Assembly: GCA_030693335.1 (NCBI GenBank)
Contig: JAUYAU010000003.1
Coordinates: 1 to 64,000, forward strand
Reading direction: 5' to 3'
Origin: Sulfuricurvum sp.
GTDB taxonomy: Bacteria > Campylobacterota > Campylobacteria > Campylobacterales > Sulfurimonadaceae
DNA: 64,000 nucleotides
How positions within the stretch are numbered: the first letter of the stretch is position 1; each line of letters starts with the position of its first letter. The notes under the pieces are model-generated. The model made no database searches, was not told the origin of the DNA, and was given only the letters and a program-made list of their open reading frames with translations. Both the position numbers and the translations under genes were made by a program. Below are positions 38,521-48,050 of the stretch, in pieces.

Positions 38521-38566
38521 TTGAACGACAAAGGAATTCATCCCTTTGTCTACGCTAGCCGTTCAA
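38521..38566 (+). terminator. Nested inverted repeats after the DUF465 gene
   Basis: An outer pair TTGAACG / CGTTCAA (38521-38527, 38560-38566) encloses an inner pair ACAAAGG / CCTTTGT (38528-38534, 38543-38549), starting at the base after the stop. A pyrimidine-rich run follows. It can act as a terminator, but the bulged two-stem form is unusual. Confidence 0.4.
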
Positions 38567-38642
38567 TAAGCTTTCCCTTTTCTTCCTCTTATGTATTTGA
38601 GTCAACTTTTAGGTTTCCAATGTTAGTATTATCCACACTGAA

Positions 38643-38648
38643 TATAAT
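38643..38648 (+). promoter_or_regulatory. Probable -10 box for the tandem GAF genes
   Basis: Perfect TATAAT, 29 nt before the ATG at 38678; AAGGA SD follows. Confidence 0.5.
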
Positions 38649-38677
38649 TAATTTTAATCAACTACCAAGGAAAAATT

Positions 38678-39205
38678 ATGGATTCCACTCCTACCTTTAG
38701 TAAACTTGCCGATTTCGGACGCGCACTTTTGTCTCGACCGCTTCTGCATGAAGGTCTTCCTCTCATTTCCCAATACGCGAAACAAGTCAGTGGCGCAGAG
38801 CGCTGCTCCATCTTTGTCCGTAACCCCGTTTCTAAAACACTTTGGACGACACTTGCTGATGGAACCGATACCATTACTATTCATGAGAACGACGGAATTG
38901 CAGGGCAAACGCTCAAGCTTGCCAAACCCCTCCTCATTAATGATCCCTATAACGACGAAAATTTTTTGCATTCGATCGATGATAAAACCGGATTTGTGAC
39001 CCGTAACATCGCATCTATCCCCATTTTTGATTCTCAGCGCCGTATTATCGGTGTATTTCAATTGCTCAATAAACCCGATGGATTTAGTTCCGAGGATTCA
39101 AAATTTATGATTTTTTTCGCTCATTACATCAGCACTTATCTTGAACTGGCAATCTCTTATGACAATCAAGGTTCCCTGTTAAAAAAGGAAACTCATGGGT
39201 ATTGA
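38678..39205 (+). CDS. Stand-alone GAF domain protein (copy 1)
   Basis: A 175-residue protein that is one GAF domain with short flanks. ERCSIFVRNPVSKTLWTTLADG, NDPYNDENFLHSIDDKTGFVTRNI and IIGVFQLLNKPDG follow the cyclic-nucleotide phosphodiesterase-type GAF pattern (N..F...D...TRN). No output domain is attached, so it probably signals through a partner. It is clearly paralogous to the next gene, which it overlaps by 11 nt. Confidence 0.85.
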   Translation: MDSTPTFSKLADFGRALLSRPLLHEGLPLISQYAKQVSGAERCSIFVRNPVSKTLWTTLADGTDTITIHENDGIAGQTLKLAKPLLINDPYNDENFLHSIDDKTGFVTRNIASIPIFDSQRRIIGVFQLLNKPDGFSSEDSKFMIFFAHYISTYLELAISYDNQGSLLKKETHGY

Positions 39206-39695
39206 AATCTATCAACGCATAGCCGTATTTGGGAAAAAACTAGCTCAACTTGATAACATTGACGATACCCTCCCCGCCATCGCCGAAGAAGCCAAAGCGA
39301 TTATCAATACCGAACGATGTTCAATCTTTATTGTTGATCACGCCACCGATATGCTCTGGACAAAACTTAGCGACGGGATTGGCCGTATCGCGATAGATAT
39401 TAACTCCGGCATCGTCGGAGCCACTGTGAGCAGTGAACACTCTGTTATCGTCAATAACCCCTATGATGATGCGCGCTTTTTGTCCAAGATCGATGAAAAA
39501 AGCGGTTTTGTCACCCGTAATATTTTGACCGTCCCTATTTTCAACTCCAAACAAAATGTCGTTGGCGTGATTCAACTGCTCAATAAATACAATGGTGATT
39601 TTACAGAAAGCGATGAGGGGATTATGGGGTTTTTTGCCAACTACATCAGCGGGACTTTGGAGTTGGCACTTTTGATTGAGGGCAATAAAAAGTAA
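39195..39695 (+). CDS. Stand-alone GAF domain protein (copy 2)
   Basis: A 166-residue GAF protein sharing blocks with copy 1: ERCSIFIVDHATDMLWTKLSDG, NNPYDDARFLSKIDEKSGFVTRNI, and VVGVIQLLNKYNG. The two arose by tandem duplication and have since diverged, so they may form a heterodimer. No DNA-binding or enzymatic domain is visible. Ligand unknown; a small nucleotide or redox cue is typical for the family. Confidence 0.85.
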   Translation: MGIEIYQRIAVFGKKLAQLDNIDDTLPAIAEEAKAIINTERCSIFIVDHATDMLWTKLSDGIGRIAIDINSGIVGATVSSEHSVIVNNPYDDARFLSKIDEKSGFVTRNILTVPIFNSKQNVVGVIQLLNKYNGDFTESDEGIMGFFANYISGTLELALLIEGNKK

Positions 39696-39706
39696 GCCTA
39701 CTTTAC

Positions 39707-41512
39707 TTATAAAAGTTCCTTATTTATCCAATGACTCAAAACGTACAGTCCCCAAACGTGCTGTTTAAATTTTCCTCTGCGTGCCAACTGAATGTATTTT
39801 TCAACCTCATCGGGTTGAAAGAGCCCCGTTTTAGCATTTACTTCACGAATCAAATCGATTTTACCCGATGCAATCAACCACTCCATATACGGATTGGCAA
39901 ATCCTTTTTTCTTACGGTTTAAAATCGTATCGCTGAGATACTTTTGCCCCACCTGTTTGAGCAGGTATTTCGTCCCACCCTCGCCTATTCGTAGCTGGGG
40001 GGAAATCGAAAAAACACTCTGTGCCAATCGATGATCCAGAAACGGAGATCGAGCCTCGAGGGTGTGCGCCATAGATACCCGATCCAATTTTGTCAAAAAA
40101 TGTTCTCCGACAAAGAGCTTTAGATCAATCGCGCTGTACCACTGTGCCGGATGACTATGCGTACTTTTTTCAAATGCTTCTCGATACGGTTGCAAAAAAC
40201 GTAACGATTCATTATCCCGGACATTGTGCCGCAGCAAAAGATTTTGCTGTAAATCAGTAAATTTTTCTCCCGATGTACGAAACAACAGCGTCTCGTCAAA
40301 GACACGTTTATACCACTCCCATTCACGATTCATGGAAAAATTGCTGTGAAAGTACCTTTTGAGCCAGTTTTTATGGTGGAGTGTTGCCGCTTTTTCAATA
40401 TCCAAATATTCAAAATATTGCCGATATCCCAAAAAAAGTTCATCCGATCCCTCGCCGCTCAAAACGACTTTATGCCCCTCTTTGGCAACCCTCTCAAACA
40501 ACAGATACAGAGGTACTGCCGCAGGATCATTGAGAGGTTCATCCATATGATCCAAAACCGTGTCCAGATTGCTAATAAAATCCTTTTGGCCGATAACAAC
40601 TTCGGTATGTTCAAGACCTAGCTCTTTTGCGCTCTCTCTCGCATTGGCACGTTCATCATAACCGCTGTATTCATCGTACCCAAGCGTAAAGGTTGGCAAT
40701 TTTTTTCCCTGCTGCGCCGCGATTGCACAAATGAGTGCACTGTCAATGCCTCCTGAGAGCAATGCCGCCGTAGGTTGTGTGGACTCAAGTCTCATTGCTA
40801 TCGATCGCTGTAATTCGTATTCAATGGTCTCAAATGCTTCGTGATATGTGGTTATTGTTGAGGAGGGGGTATCCAATACATCATAATAAGCGTGCTTGGT
40901 TATGCCCCCTTTTTCCAAACACAGCCACTCTCCCGATTCGAGCTTTTCGATTCCCCGATAAAACGTATGGGGTGGCGCAGGAGCTAAAAAGCTGAGATAC
41001 GAGCGCATCGCGTCTTCGTTCATGCTAACTGTTTTCAAAAACGGCTTAATCGCTTTGATTTCTGAGGCAAAAACAAAACTTTTCCCATTGTTATAATAAA
41101 ACATAGGCTTTTTTCCAAACCGATCTCTCACCAAATAAAGCTTCTCTCCATCGACCAGAGCAAACGCAAACATTCCCTCAAAACGCTGTATACACTCAAT
41201 CCCCCATTTTTCGTAGGCTGCCAAGATCACCTCAGCATCACTGTGTGTTTTCCAAAGATACCCTTCCAATTCACTGCGTAACTCAACGTGATTGTAAATC
41301 TCTCCGTTAAAACTAAGCAGGAGTTCTTTGTGACGCATCGGCTGATGAGATCGTTCATGCGTATCGGTGATCGAGAGACGCTGATGCGCTAAAAAAAGTC
41401 CCTCTTTTTCTACAATACCGCAATGATCCCGCCCGCGATGAGCCAAAGTTTTGAGTGCTTCACGCGCTTTTGTGGGTGAATACTCCCCCATAATCCCAAA
41501 AACACCGCACAT
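39707..41512 (-). CDS. asnB: Asparagine synthase (glutamine-hydrolysing)
   Basis: A 601-residue AsnB-family protein. C2 is the amidotransferase nucleophile (MCGVFG), followed by AHRGRDHCG and LLSFNGEIYNHVELR; the synthetase half has the PP-loop ALLSGGIDSALICAIA and SGEGSDELFLGYRQYF. Relatives in surface-glycan loci amidate sugars, but here it pairs with a methyltransferase gene (ATG overlaps its TGA) and may simply make asparagine. Confidence 0.88.
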   Translation of the reverse strand: MCGVFGIMGEYSPTKAREALKTLAHRGRDHCGIVEKEGLFLAHQRLSITDTHERSHQPMRHKELLLSFNGEIYNHVELRSELEGYLWKTHSDAEVILAAYEKWGIECIQRFEGMFAFALVDGEKLYLVRDRFGKKPMFYYNNGKSFVFASEIKAIKPFLKTVSMNEDAMRSYLSFLAPAPPHTFYRGIEKLESGEWLCLEKGGITKHAYYDVLDTPSSTITTYHEAFETIEYELQRSIAMRLESTQPTAALLSGGIDSALICAIAAQQGKKLPTFTLGYDEYSGYDERANARESAKELGLEHTEVVIGQKDFISNLDTVLDHMDEPLNDPAAVPLYLLFERVAKEGHKVVLSGEGSDELFLGYRQYFEYLDIEKAATLHHKNWLKRYFHSNFSMNREWEWYKRVFDETLLFRTSGEKFTDLQQNLLLRHNVRDNESLRFLQPYREAFEKSTHSHPAQWYSAIDLKLFVGEHFLTKLDRVSMAHTLEARSPFLDHRLAQSVFSISPQLRIGEGGTKYLLKQVGQKYLSDTILNRKKKGFANPYMEWLIASGKIDLIREVNAKTGLFQPDEVEKYIQLARRGKFKQHVWGLYVLSHWINKELL

Positions 41513-42093
41513 CAGCTAACATCCTTATAAAACGCTACCGTGCAATCATCGTTGTAATACCCGCTTCTAAATTTCAAGCGCGCGCCCAAGTGATGTCCCA
41601 AAGCCTCTATCTGATTTATTTGAAGATAGTTATAGGTCGCAGAGGTATCTTCACCCTCTAAAAAATTAAAAATGATTCCTCGGGAAGATGCATCGTAACA
41701 GCGCCGTATAAATCGGTGTGCCTCATAACGGGTCAAAATATTCAGCGCCCCGCTGCAAAGATAAAAGTCACCACTAGGCAAAGGATCATTCAAAATATCG
41801 GATTGATAAATTCTCCTTCCCGTTCGTATTTCCGCTTCGCTTACCATCACCTCAAGCGCGTCCAAACCTATGTATTCTATTGATGCTCGTTGCTGATCGC
41901 CCATATACCAATACAAATCCCCAAACCCGCATCCCGCATCCACAATTTCTTTCGCATCGGGTGGCAAAAGCGCCAATAGCTGTTTAAAACGGATTTCCTG
42001 CGCTTGGCGCGAATGCCAATGAACCCCTCGTGCATCCAAGCCGTATTCGGCGATTGAGGCATGATAGAACGTAGTATTATCAACACGGCCCAT
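41512..42093 (-). CDS. Class I SAM-dependent methyltransferase
   Basis: A 193-residue Rossmann methyltransferase. EIVDAGCGFGDLYWYMGD is the SAM-binding motif I with the acidic residue after it; YIGLDALEVMVSEAEIR is motif II and FYLCSGALNIL motif IV. The substrate is unknown. It is the first gene of the pair with asnB. Confidence 0.8.
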   Translation of the reverse strand: MGRVDNTTFYHASIAEYGLDARGVHWHSRQAQEIRFKQLLALLPPDAKEIVDAGCGFGDLYWYMGDQQRASIEYIGLDALEVMVSEAEIRTGRRIYQSDILNDPLPSGDFYLCSGALNILTRYEAHRFIRRCYDASSRGIIFNFLEGEDTSATYNYLQINQIEALGHHLGARLKFRSGYYNDDCTVAFYKDVS

Positions 42094-42111
42094 CGCTTTT
42101 ATCCTCTTTTT

Positions 42112-42125
42112 ACGTAATTATACGT
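42112..42125. promoter_or_regulatory. Small palindrome in the divergent region before the Na/Pi gene
   Basis: ACGTA-ATTA-TACGT, a perfect 5-bp inverted repeat between the divergent methyltransferase and Na/Pi cotransporter genes. The size suits a dimeric repressor site, but there is no independent support. Confidence 0.25.
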
Positions 42126-42191
42126 TATTATATTTTTGATTATGTCGGATACAAATGCCGATTAGAAAAATACCCGCATAAGGTTAGCGTA

Positions 42192-43820
42192 TTGACTATC
42201 TATATAGAAGCATTTTCAGCTCTCGGACTTTTTTTGTTTGGCATGCTCTATTTGGAAGATTCCCTCAAAAAAGCGGCGGGAGCCTCCTTTAGAAGATGGG
42301 TCAAAATCTCTACAAATACGAATCCAAAAGCTCTTTTAACAGGGGGTACTGCTACTGCTTTGCTGCAAAGTTCTTCGGCTGTGACTTTGATGACCCTCTC
42401 CCTCATAGGGGCAGGAATTTTGAACCTTCAAAGCGGTATTGGTATCATGTTTGGCTCCAATATTGGCACAACTGCTACAGGATGGATTATCGCTCTCATT
42501 GGATTCAAATTCAACATCAAAATCATCGCTCTTTTCATGGTTGGTTTTGGAGGGATAGGAAGCGTTCTATTCGGAGAAGGAAGAATTCGACATACGTTTG
42601 GAGCCATTACCGGTTTTGGCCTCATTTTTCTAGGGATTGAGGGATTAAAGGATAGTTTCTCAACACTTTCCCAAATCATCGATATCCAAGAGCTTCAAAA
42701 GTATAACATTTTTGTTTTTTTAGCCGCAGGAATCGTCTTGACGGCAATTATCCAAAGCAGTTCAGCTTCCGTAGTTATTGCACAAGGCGCTTTGTTTAGC
42801 GGGGTTATCTCCTTTGAACATGCTGCTGTTTTGGTGATCGGTGCCAATGTTGGAACTACCGTAACCGTATTGATCGGAGCAATCGGAGGCTCATCGGACA
42901 AAAAACGCACTGCCGCTGCCCATATTCTCTTTAATGTCAGTACGGCTGCTGTTGCCCTTGCTTTATTAATGCCGCTCACATGGACTGTAACGCATATCGG
43001 CTTACACGAAAGTGTCGAAGCCCTCGCGCTTTTTCATACACTCTTCAATGTCATTGGGGTGCTCATTTGGTATCCCATGATTACACCGCTGTCCATGTGG
43101 CTCATGAAACATTTTGAGACTCCCAATTTAACTCCGACACTTTACATTCACAATGTTCCTCTAGGCATACCTGCACTTGCACAAGAAGCATTGCACAAAG
43201 AGGTGGTTCACCTAGGCCGCGAGGTATGTTCCTTTGCCATATGGGCCATCAAAATTCCCCCTTCCGAAGGCTTAAAGCACCATGCTTCGATTTCAAAAAT
43301 TCTCGAAACGTATGAAACACCTATGGATGTTCCCCATTCTAATCTCTACCATGAACTTCAGCGGCTGCAAGGCGATATTTTAGAATATGCCTCATCACTC
43401 TCTTCTCGTATTGTACTTCCAAAAGTACGCGAAGAATTTGCTCAAACCCTCTTAATGGCAACACAACTCATCGCTGCTTCAAAATACATCAAAGATCTTC
43501 TCGAAGACATCACCATGCTCGCCGAATCGGACACCCTTGAAATGGCGGCTTTTTATCATGAGCTTCGATACCAAATCCTCGCTTTGTGCATGGCCTATAA
43601 CGATTGGCTAAACGGAGACGAAGAGGCAAAAGAAAGACTGGAAAAACTCTTTATAAAACTCGATACCAGCTATAAAAACAGCATCGGTATTTTAAATGAC
43701 ATGATTGCCAATTACAAAATCTCGAAACATATGACTGCTATTTTCATGAACATAACCCACCACACCCGTAATTTTTCCAAAGCACTTTACAAAAGTATTA
43801 ACTTAATTGAATCAGCATAA
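42192..43820 (+). CDS. Na/Pi cotransporter family protein with PhoU-like tail
   Basis: A 542-residue NptA/YjbB-type transporter. The two inverted repeats each carry the QSSS motif (GGTATALLQSSSAVTLM and LTAIIQSSSASVVIAQ), and GSNIGTTATGW / GANVGTTVTVL complete the family signature. After about residue 350 comes a cytoplasmic helical region like PhoU. It probably moves phosphate, often outward, with sodium. TTG start, AAGG 8 nt upstream. Confidence 0.9.
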   Translation: MTIYIEAFSALGLFLFGMLYLEDSLKKAAGASFRRWVKISTNTNPKALLTGGTATALLQSSSAVTLMTLSLIGAGILNLQSGIGIMFGSNIGTTATGWIIALIGFKFNIKIIALFMVGFGGIGSVLFGEGRIRHTFGAITGFGLIFLGIEGLKDSFSTLSQIIDIQELQKYNIFVFLAAGIVLTAIIQSSSASVVIAQGALFSGVISFEHAAVLVIGANVGTTVTVLIGAIGGSSDKKRTAAAHILFNVSTAAVALALLMPLTWTVTHIGLHESVEALALFHTLFNVIGVLIWYPMITPLSMWLMKHFETPNLTPTLYIHNVPLGIPALAQEALHKEVVHLGREVCSFAIWAIKIPPSEGLKHHASISKILETYETPMDVPHSNLYHELQRLQGDILEYASSLSSRIVLPKVREEFAQTLLMATQLIAASKYIKDLLEDITMLAESDTLEMAAFYHELRYQILALCMAYNDWLNGDEEAKERLEKLFIKLDTSYKNSIGILNDMIANYKISKHMTAIFMNITHHTRNFSKALYKSINLIESA

Positions 43821-44163
43821 AACGTTACAAAAATAGTTTTAAACCCCCTGCCCCAACAACACCATAGAGCCCGATTTCTTGCAGCCACATCTCTCAATAA
43901 TCTCTCTGTCATTTGAGCGTACCATGAAAGCCATCCTTTTGGCAGCAGTGACAAAAAAGGATGAGAGATTCGTGAAAATGACGATTTTTGCGCTACTTTT
44001 TTTAAAAAAGTGGCAGGAAAGGTTTTCATTAACTTAGTTTCTATATGAAAAATAAAGGCAGGACAAAGCCTTTTCAGCTTCCTACAGAAGTTTTTGACTA
44101 TAATCTAAAAAATAATTTTATTCACTTAATATTACAAAGAAAAACCGTACAGGAAATTCATTA
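43821..44163. other. Gene-poor region before metK with a degenerate ORF
   Basis: This 343-nt gap has no convincing gene. A minus-strand frame of 80 codons (44029 down to 43787, running into the end of the Na/Pi gene) lacks an SD and has an odd Trp/Cys/Arg-rich composition; it looks like decayed coding sequence. A near-perfect inverted repeat of T and A runs lies at 43993-44013, and AAAGGC / GCCTTT pair at 44054-44073. The metK promoter is at the right end. Confidence 0.5.
44099..44104 (+). promoter_or_regulatory. Probable -10 promoter of metK
   Basis: Perfect TATAAT preceded by TTTTTGAC, 59 nt before the metK ATG. It is the only good promoter seen upstream of the metK-manC-glycan series. Confidence 0.55.
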
Positions 44164-45366
44164 ATGTATCTTTTTACCTCCGAAGTCGTCTCACCAGGCC
44201 ATCCTGACAAATGTGCCGATATCATTGCGGACAGCATCGTAGACCGTCTTATCATCGGTGATCCTAAAAGCCGTGTTGCCAGCGAAGTATTTGTAGCAGG
44301 ACGTCATGTTATCATCGGGGGAGAGGTGACCTCGGCGACTGAGCTTAGCATTGAGGGCTACAAACAAATCGTCATCGACGCACTTAAAAAGATCGGCTAT
44401 AACGGTAATCCTCATTTTACAAAAGAAGAGTGTCTTCACCCAGATGATGTCAAAGTACAAGTACTTCTGAATCGCCAAAGCCCTGATATCAATCAGGGTG
44501 TCGATCAAAACGACGGTGAAACAGGCGCAGGTGATCAGGGGATCATGTTTGGTTATGCTGACAGTGAGACGGCCAACTATATGCCAAGCGCTATCACTTA
44601 TGCGCGTATGCTTATGGAGAAAGTATATCATTACGCTCTGTCTCATCCGCATAAACTTGGTGTCGATATCAAAACTCAAGTTACCATGGACTACGGTGTC
44701 AAAGACAACTTTGAACACTGTCATCCTCAACATATCCATACGATCGTAGTCTCTGCGCCGTGTGTTCACACGATGAATATCGAGTCAGTGCGTGAACTGA
44801 TTATGGAACTTATCCTCGATACAGGTCTACCGACCAATCTGTTTGACCCAAAAACATGTATCATTCATATCAATCCTACCGGTAAATACGTTTCACATTC
44901 GAGCTTACATGACAGTGGTTTAACAGGACGCAAGCTCATCGTGGACAGTTTTGGAGGCTATTCCCCAATCGGCGGCGGTGCACAAAGCTCAAAAGACTAC
45001 ACCAAAGTTGACCGTTCAGGACTCTATGCTGCTCGCTGGATCGCCAAACATATTGTAGCCGCAGAACTTGCCAAAAAATGTGTAGTCCAAATCTCGTATG
45101 CCATCGGTGTTGCTAAACCGACCTCTGTTGCGGTTGATACCTATGGCACTTCGATTGAAGGTCTGAATGACGATATCCTCTCACAATTTGTGATGGATAA
45201 CTTTTCATTAACGCCTAACTGGATCACAAAAAAGTTCAATCTTGACCACCCAAGTGAGGAAACATTTCTCTATGCCGATGTCGCCAGCCGTGGACAGGTT
45301 GGGCAAAGTGATTATCCGTGGGAAAAGTTGGATGAACTTTCAACATTTAAGGTATTACGCAGTTGA
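44164..45366 (+). CDS. metK: S-adenosylmethionine synthetase
   Basis: A 400-residue MAT enzyme making SAM from methionine and ATP. SEVVSPGHPDKCADIIADSI, GETGAGDQGIMFGYA and FGGYSPIGGGAQSSKDYTKVDRSGLYAAR are signature blocks. Its TGA overlaps the TTG start of manC by 4 nt, so this housekeeping gene leads the polysaccharide operon. No SAM riboswitch is evident upstream. Confidence 0.97.
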   Translation: MYLFTSEVVSPGHPDKCADIIADSIVDRLIIGDPKSRVASEVFVAGRHVIIGGEVTSATELSIEGYKQIVIDALKKIGYNGNPHFTKEECLHPDDVKVQVLLNRQSPDINQGVDQNDGETGAGDQGIMFGYADSETANYMPSAITYARMLMEKVYHYALSHPHKLGVDIKTQVTMDYGVKDNFEHCHPQHIHTIVVSAPCVHTMNIESVRELIMELILDTGLPTNLFDPKTCIIHINPTGKYVSHSSLHDSGLTGRKLIVDSFGGYSPIGGGAQSSKDYTKVDRSGLYAARWIAKHIVAAELAKKCVVQISYAIGVAKPTSVAVDTYGTSIEGLNDDILSQFVMDNFSLTPNWITKKFNLDHPSEETFLYADVASRGQVGQSDYPWEKLDELSTFKVLRS

Positions 45367-46694
45367 CGAACATTATTCTTTGCGGCGGCAGCGGGACTCG
45401 TTTATGGCCCATCAGCCGTACTTTGATGCCCAAACAATTTGTCAAACTTTTTGACGAAAAATCCCTTTTTCAGCTTACCGTTGAGCGAAATAGCACCATC
45501 TGTGATAAACAACTTATCGTATCCAATTCCGAACAATATTTCCTTGCCGTTGATCAACTCGAAGAGATAGGTTCAACCAATAATCAGTACATTTTAGAAC
45601 CCATTGGCCGAAACACTGCTCCTGCAATTGCTCTTGCGTGTATGACCGTTAATCCTGATGAGATTATTCTCGTTACCCCTTCCGATCATCTTATAAAAAA
45701 TCAAATGGCGTACCAAGCTTCCCTAGCTCGTGCTCAAACTTTGGCAACAGAAAATTATCTGGTTACTTTTGGCATCACCCCTAATTTTCCTGAAACAGGA
45801 TTTGGCTACATTGAAGCCGCAGAAGAAGAAGTCAAAGCTTTTCATGAAAAACCGGATGCACAAACAGCACAAAGATATATTGATGCAGGTAATTATTACT
45901 GGAACAGCGGAATGTTTTGTTTTAAAGCAGGTATTTTTTTAGATGCATTGCAAGAACATGCTCCCGATATTTTTACGGCTTGTCAACTCGCCTATGCAAA
46001 CGCTTCCAAAGACGGCATGCTTAGAATCAAACATGAAGACATGCTCTCTATCCCCGACGACAGCATTGACTATGCCGTTATGGAAAAAAGCAATCGTGTT
46101 AAAGTCATACCCTCAGATATTGGCTGGAGTGATGTAGGCAGTTTTGATGCCCTAGCAGAAGAACTCCCCAATGATAAACATAATAATTTCATCTTGGCCA
46201 ATAAACCCGTCAACTTGATCGATATCGAAGATCTCATCATTATTGACACCGAAGATGCTTTGCTCATTTCCAAAAAAGGTTCCAGTCAAAACGTAAAAGA
46301 AATTGTAAACACCTATAAGCAAACCCATCCCGAACTCACTCACATTCACCGAACCGCACATCGACCATGGGGAACGTATACCATCCTCGAAGATACAGCA
46401 GGTTACAAGATCAAACGTATCATGGTTAAACCTGGAAAACGGCTGAGTTTGCAAAAACACTTTCATCGTAATGAACATTGGATTGTCCTTAGCGGCACCG
46501 CAACGGTAACGGTGGGAGAAAAAACCTATCTCGTCCACCCCAATGAATCCACCTACATCAAAGCCGGAGAAATCCATCGCCTAGCAAATTTGGGTAAAAT
46601 ACCCCTTACCATTATCGAAGCCCAGGTCGGCGAGTACACGGGTGAAGATGATATAGTCAGAATTGAAGATGATTTTAATCGAGGAAATATATAA
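45363..46694 (+). CDS. manC: Mannose-1-phosphate guanylyltransferase / mannose-6-phosphate isomerase
   Basis: A 443-residue bifunctional enzyme. The N-terminal nucleotidyltransferase has LCGGSGTRLWPISR and EPIGRNTAPAIALA; the C-terminal cupin has KRIMVKPGKRLSLQKHFHRNEHWIVLSGTA with metal-binding residues. It makes GDP-mannose, the precursor for the next enzymes. TTG start coupled to metK. No phosphomannomutase gene is present here. Confidence 0.93.
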   Translation: MTNIILCGGSGTRLWPISRTLMPKQFVKLFDEKSLFQLTVERNSTICDKQLIVSNSEQYFLAVDQLEEIGSTNNQYILEPIGRNTAPAIALACMTVNPDEIILVTPSDHLIKNQMAYQASLARAQTLATENYLVTFGITPNFPETGFGYIEAAEEEVKAFHEKPDAQTAQRYIDAGNYYWNSGMFCFKAGIFLDALQEHAPDIFTACQLAYANASKDGMLRIKHEDMLSIPDDSIDYAVMEKSNRVKVIPSDIGWSDVGSFDALAEELPNDKHNNFILANKPVNLIDIEDLIIIDTEDALLISKKGSSQNVKEIVNTYKQTHPELTHIHRTAHRPWGTYTILEDTAGYKIKRIMVKPGKRLSLQKHFHRNEHWIVLSGTATVTVGEKTYLVHPNESTYIKAGEIHRLANLGKIPLTIIEAQVGEYTGEDDIVRIEDDFNRGNI

Positions 46695-47816
46695 ATGAAT
46701 AATCCAAAAGTTGCACTTATCACGGGGATCACAGGACAAGACGGAAGCTATCTAGCTGAGTTTTTACTCAAAAAAGGGTACATCGTCCATGGCATCAAAC
46801 GCCGCTCTTCCCTTTTCAATACCGACCGCATTGATCATCTGTATCAAGATATCCATGAAAATAATGTCAATTTATACCTTCACCATGGTGATATGACCGA
46901 TTCGATGAATCTTACGCGCATTATCCAAGAGGTTCAGCCCGATGAAATCTATAATCTAGCAGCAATGTCGCATGTACATGTCTCTTTTGAAACACCTGAG
47001 TATGTTGCCAATGCTGACGGCACTGGAACACTTCGCATTCTTGAAGCTGTTAAACTACTTGGACTTACAAAAAAAACAAAAATCTATCAGGCGTCCACTT
47101 CAGAACTCTATGGAAAAGTCCAAGAGACCCCACAATCGGAGACGACTCCATTTTATCCTCGCTCCCCCTATGCCGTTGCCAAGATGTACGCTTATTGGAT
47201 CACCGTCAACTACCGCGAAGCATATGGGATGTTTGCCTGCAACGGGATACTCTTCAATCACGAATCACCCGTACGCGGTGAAACCTTTGTCACCCGTAAG
47301 ATTACCCGTGCTGCTTCTAAAATTGCGCTTGGATTGCAGGATAAACTCTTTTTGGGTAATCTCGATGCTAAACGTGACTGGGGTCATGCAAAAGACTATG
47401 TGCGTATGATGTGGATGATCCTCCAGGCGGAAGAAGCCGAGGACTGGGTAATCGCTACAGGTATTACGACAACCGTACGTGATTTCGTCCGTATGGCATT
47501 TGAATGTGCTGGTATAAAACTTGACTTCCGAGGTGTTGGTATTGACGAAAAAGCGTTTATAGCATCATGCTCAAACCCTGATTATCAAGTAGAGATTGGA
47601 AAAGAAGTCCTTGCCGTCGATCCACGTTACTTCCGACCGACAGAAGTTGACCTGCTTTTAGGTGATCCGACAAAAGCAGAACAAAAACTCGGCTGGAAGA
47701 GAGAATATCAACTCCAAGAGCTGGTTGATGACATGATGAAAAGCGACCTCAAACTCATGACCAAAGATGTCTACCTCCAAGAGGGTGGCTATAAAACGAT
47801 GAGCTATTTCGAGTAA
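46695..47816 (+). CDS. gmd: GDP-mannose 4,6-dehydratase
   Basis: A 373-residue extended [32 protein letters not shown] binds NADP, and [22 protein letters not shown] holds the YxxxK catalytic pair. It converts GDP-mannose to GDP-4-keto-6-deoxymannose, the branch point to fucose, colitose and perosamine. It begins directly after manC. Confidence 0.96.
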   Translation: MNNPKVALITGITGQDGSYLAEFLLKKGYIVHGIKRRSSLFNTDRIDHLYQDIHENNVNLYLHHGDMTDSMNLTRIIQEVQPDEIYNLAAMSHVHVSFETPEYVANADGTGTLRILEAVKLLGLTKKTKIYQASTSELYGKVQETPQSETTPFYPRSPYAVAKMYAYWITVNYREAYGMFACNGILFNHESPVRGETFVTRKITRAASKIALGLQDKLFLGNLDAKRDWGHAKDYVRMMWMILQAEEAEDWVIATGITTTVRDFVRMAFECAGIKLDFRGVGIDEKAFIASCSNPDYQVEIGKEVLAVDPRYFRPTEVDLLLGDPTKAEQKLGWKREYQLQELVDDMMKSDLKLMTKDVYLQEGGYKTMSYFE

Positions 47817-47825
47817 GGGTATAAA

Positions 47826-48050
47826 ATGAGAACTGAACAAGAGATGGATTTTTTAGAAAGTTATATACCAAACTTAGCAAATAGCGCTACAAAGAAAGCG
47901 TACTTGGATGCTCTTAGTTGTGGAAATAGTGTAGTTGAAGTTATAGAAAATAAAATTTATGAAATTTTTTCAGATGGAACAAAAAAATTCATAAAAGATA
48001 TTGCACCTGATATAAAAATAGATAAGAATAAAAGAACATTCGTTATATGA
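47826..48050 (+). CDS. Small partner protein of the zeta-like kinase (candidate antitoxin)
   Basis: A 74-residue, A+T-rich gene. The protein reads as two helices (TEQEMDFLESYIPNLANSAT, KKAYLDALSCG) and a small beta part (NSVVEVIENKIYEIFSDGTKKFI). I do not recognise the fold and it does not look like the epsilon antitoxin. Its TGA overlaps the ATG of the zeta-like gene, the order and spacing of toxin-antitoxin pairs. AAGGG lies 6 nt before the ATG. Confidence 0.65.
   Translation: MRTEQEMDFLESYIPNLANSATKKAYLDALSCGNSVVEVIENKIYEIFSDGTKKFIKDIAPDIKIDKNKRTFVI

Noticed and set aside
43787-44029. 80-codon minus-strand frame as a real gene
   Set aside because: No SD, odd Trp/Cys/Arg composition and overlap with the end of the Na/Pi gene; treated as possible decayed sequence.
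43821-44163. SAM riboswitch before metK
   Set aside because: I could not find the conserved helices of any SAM riboswitch class; only simple A/T hairpins are present.
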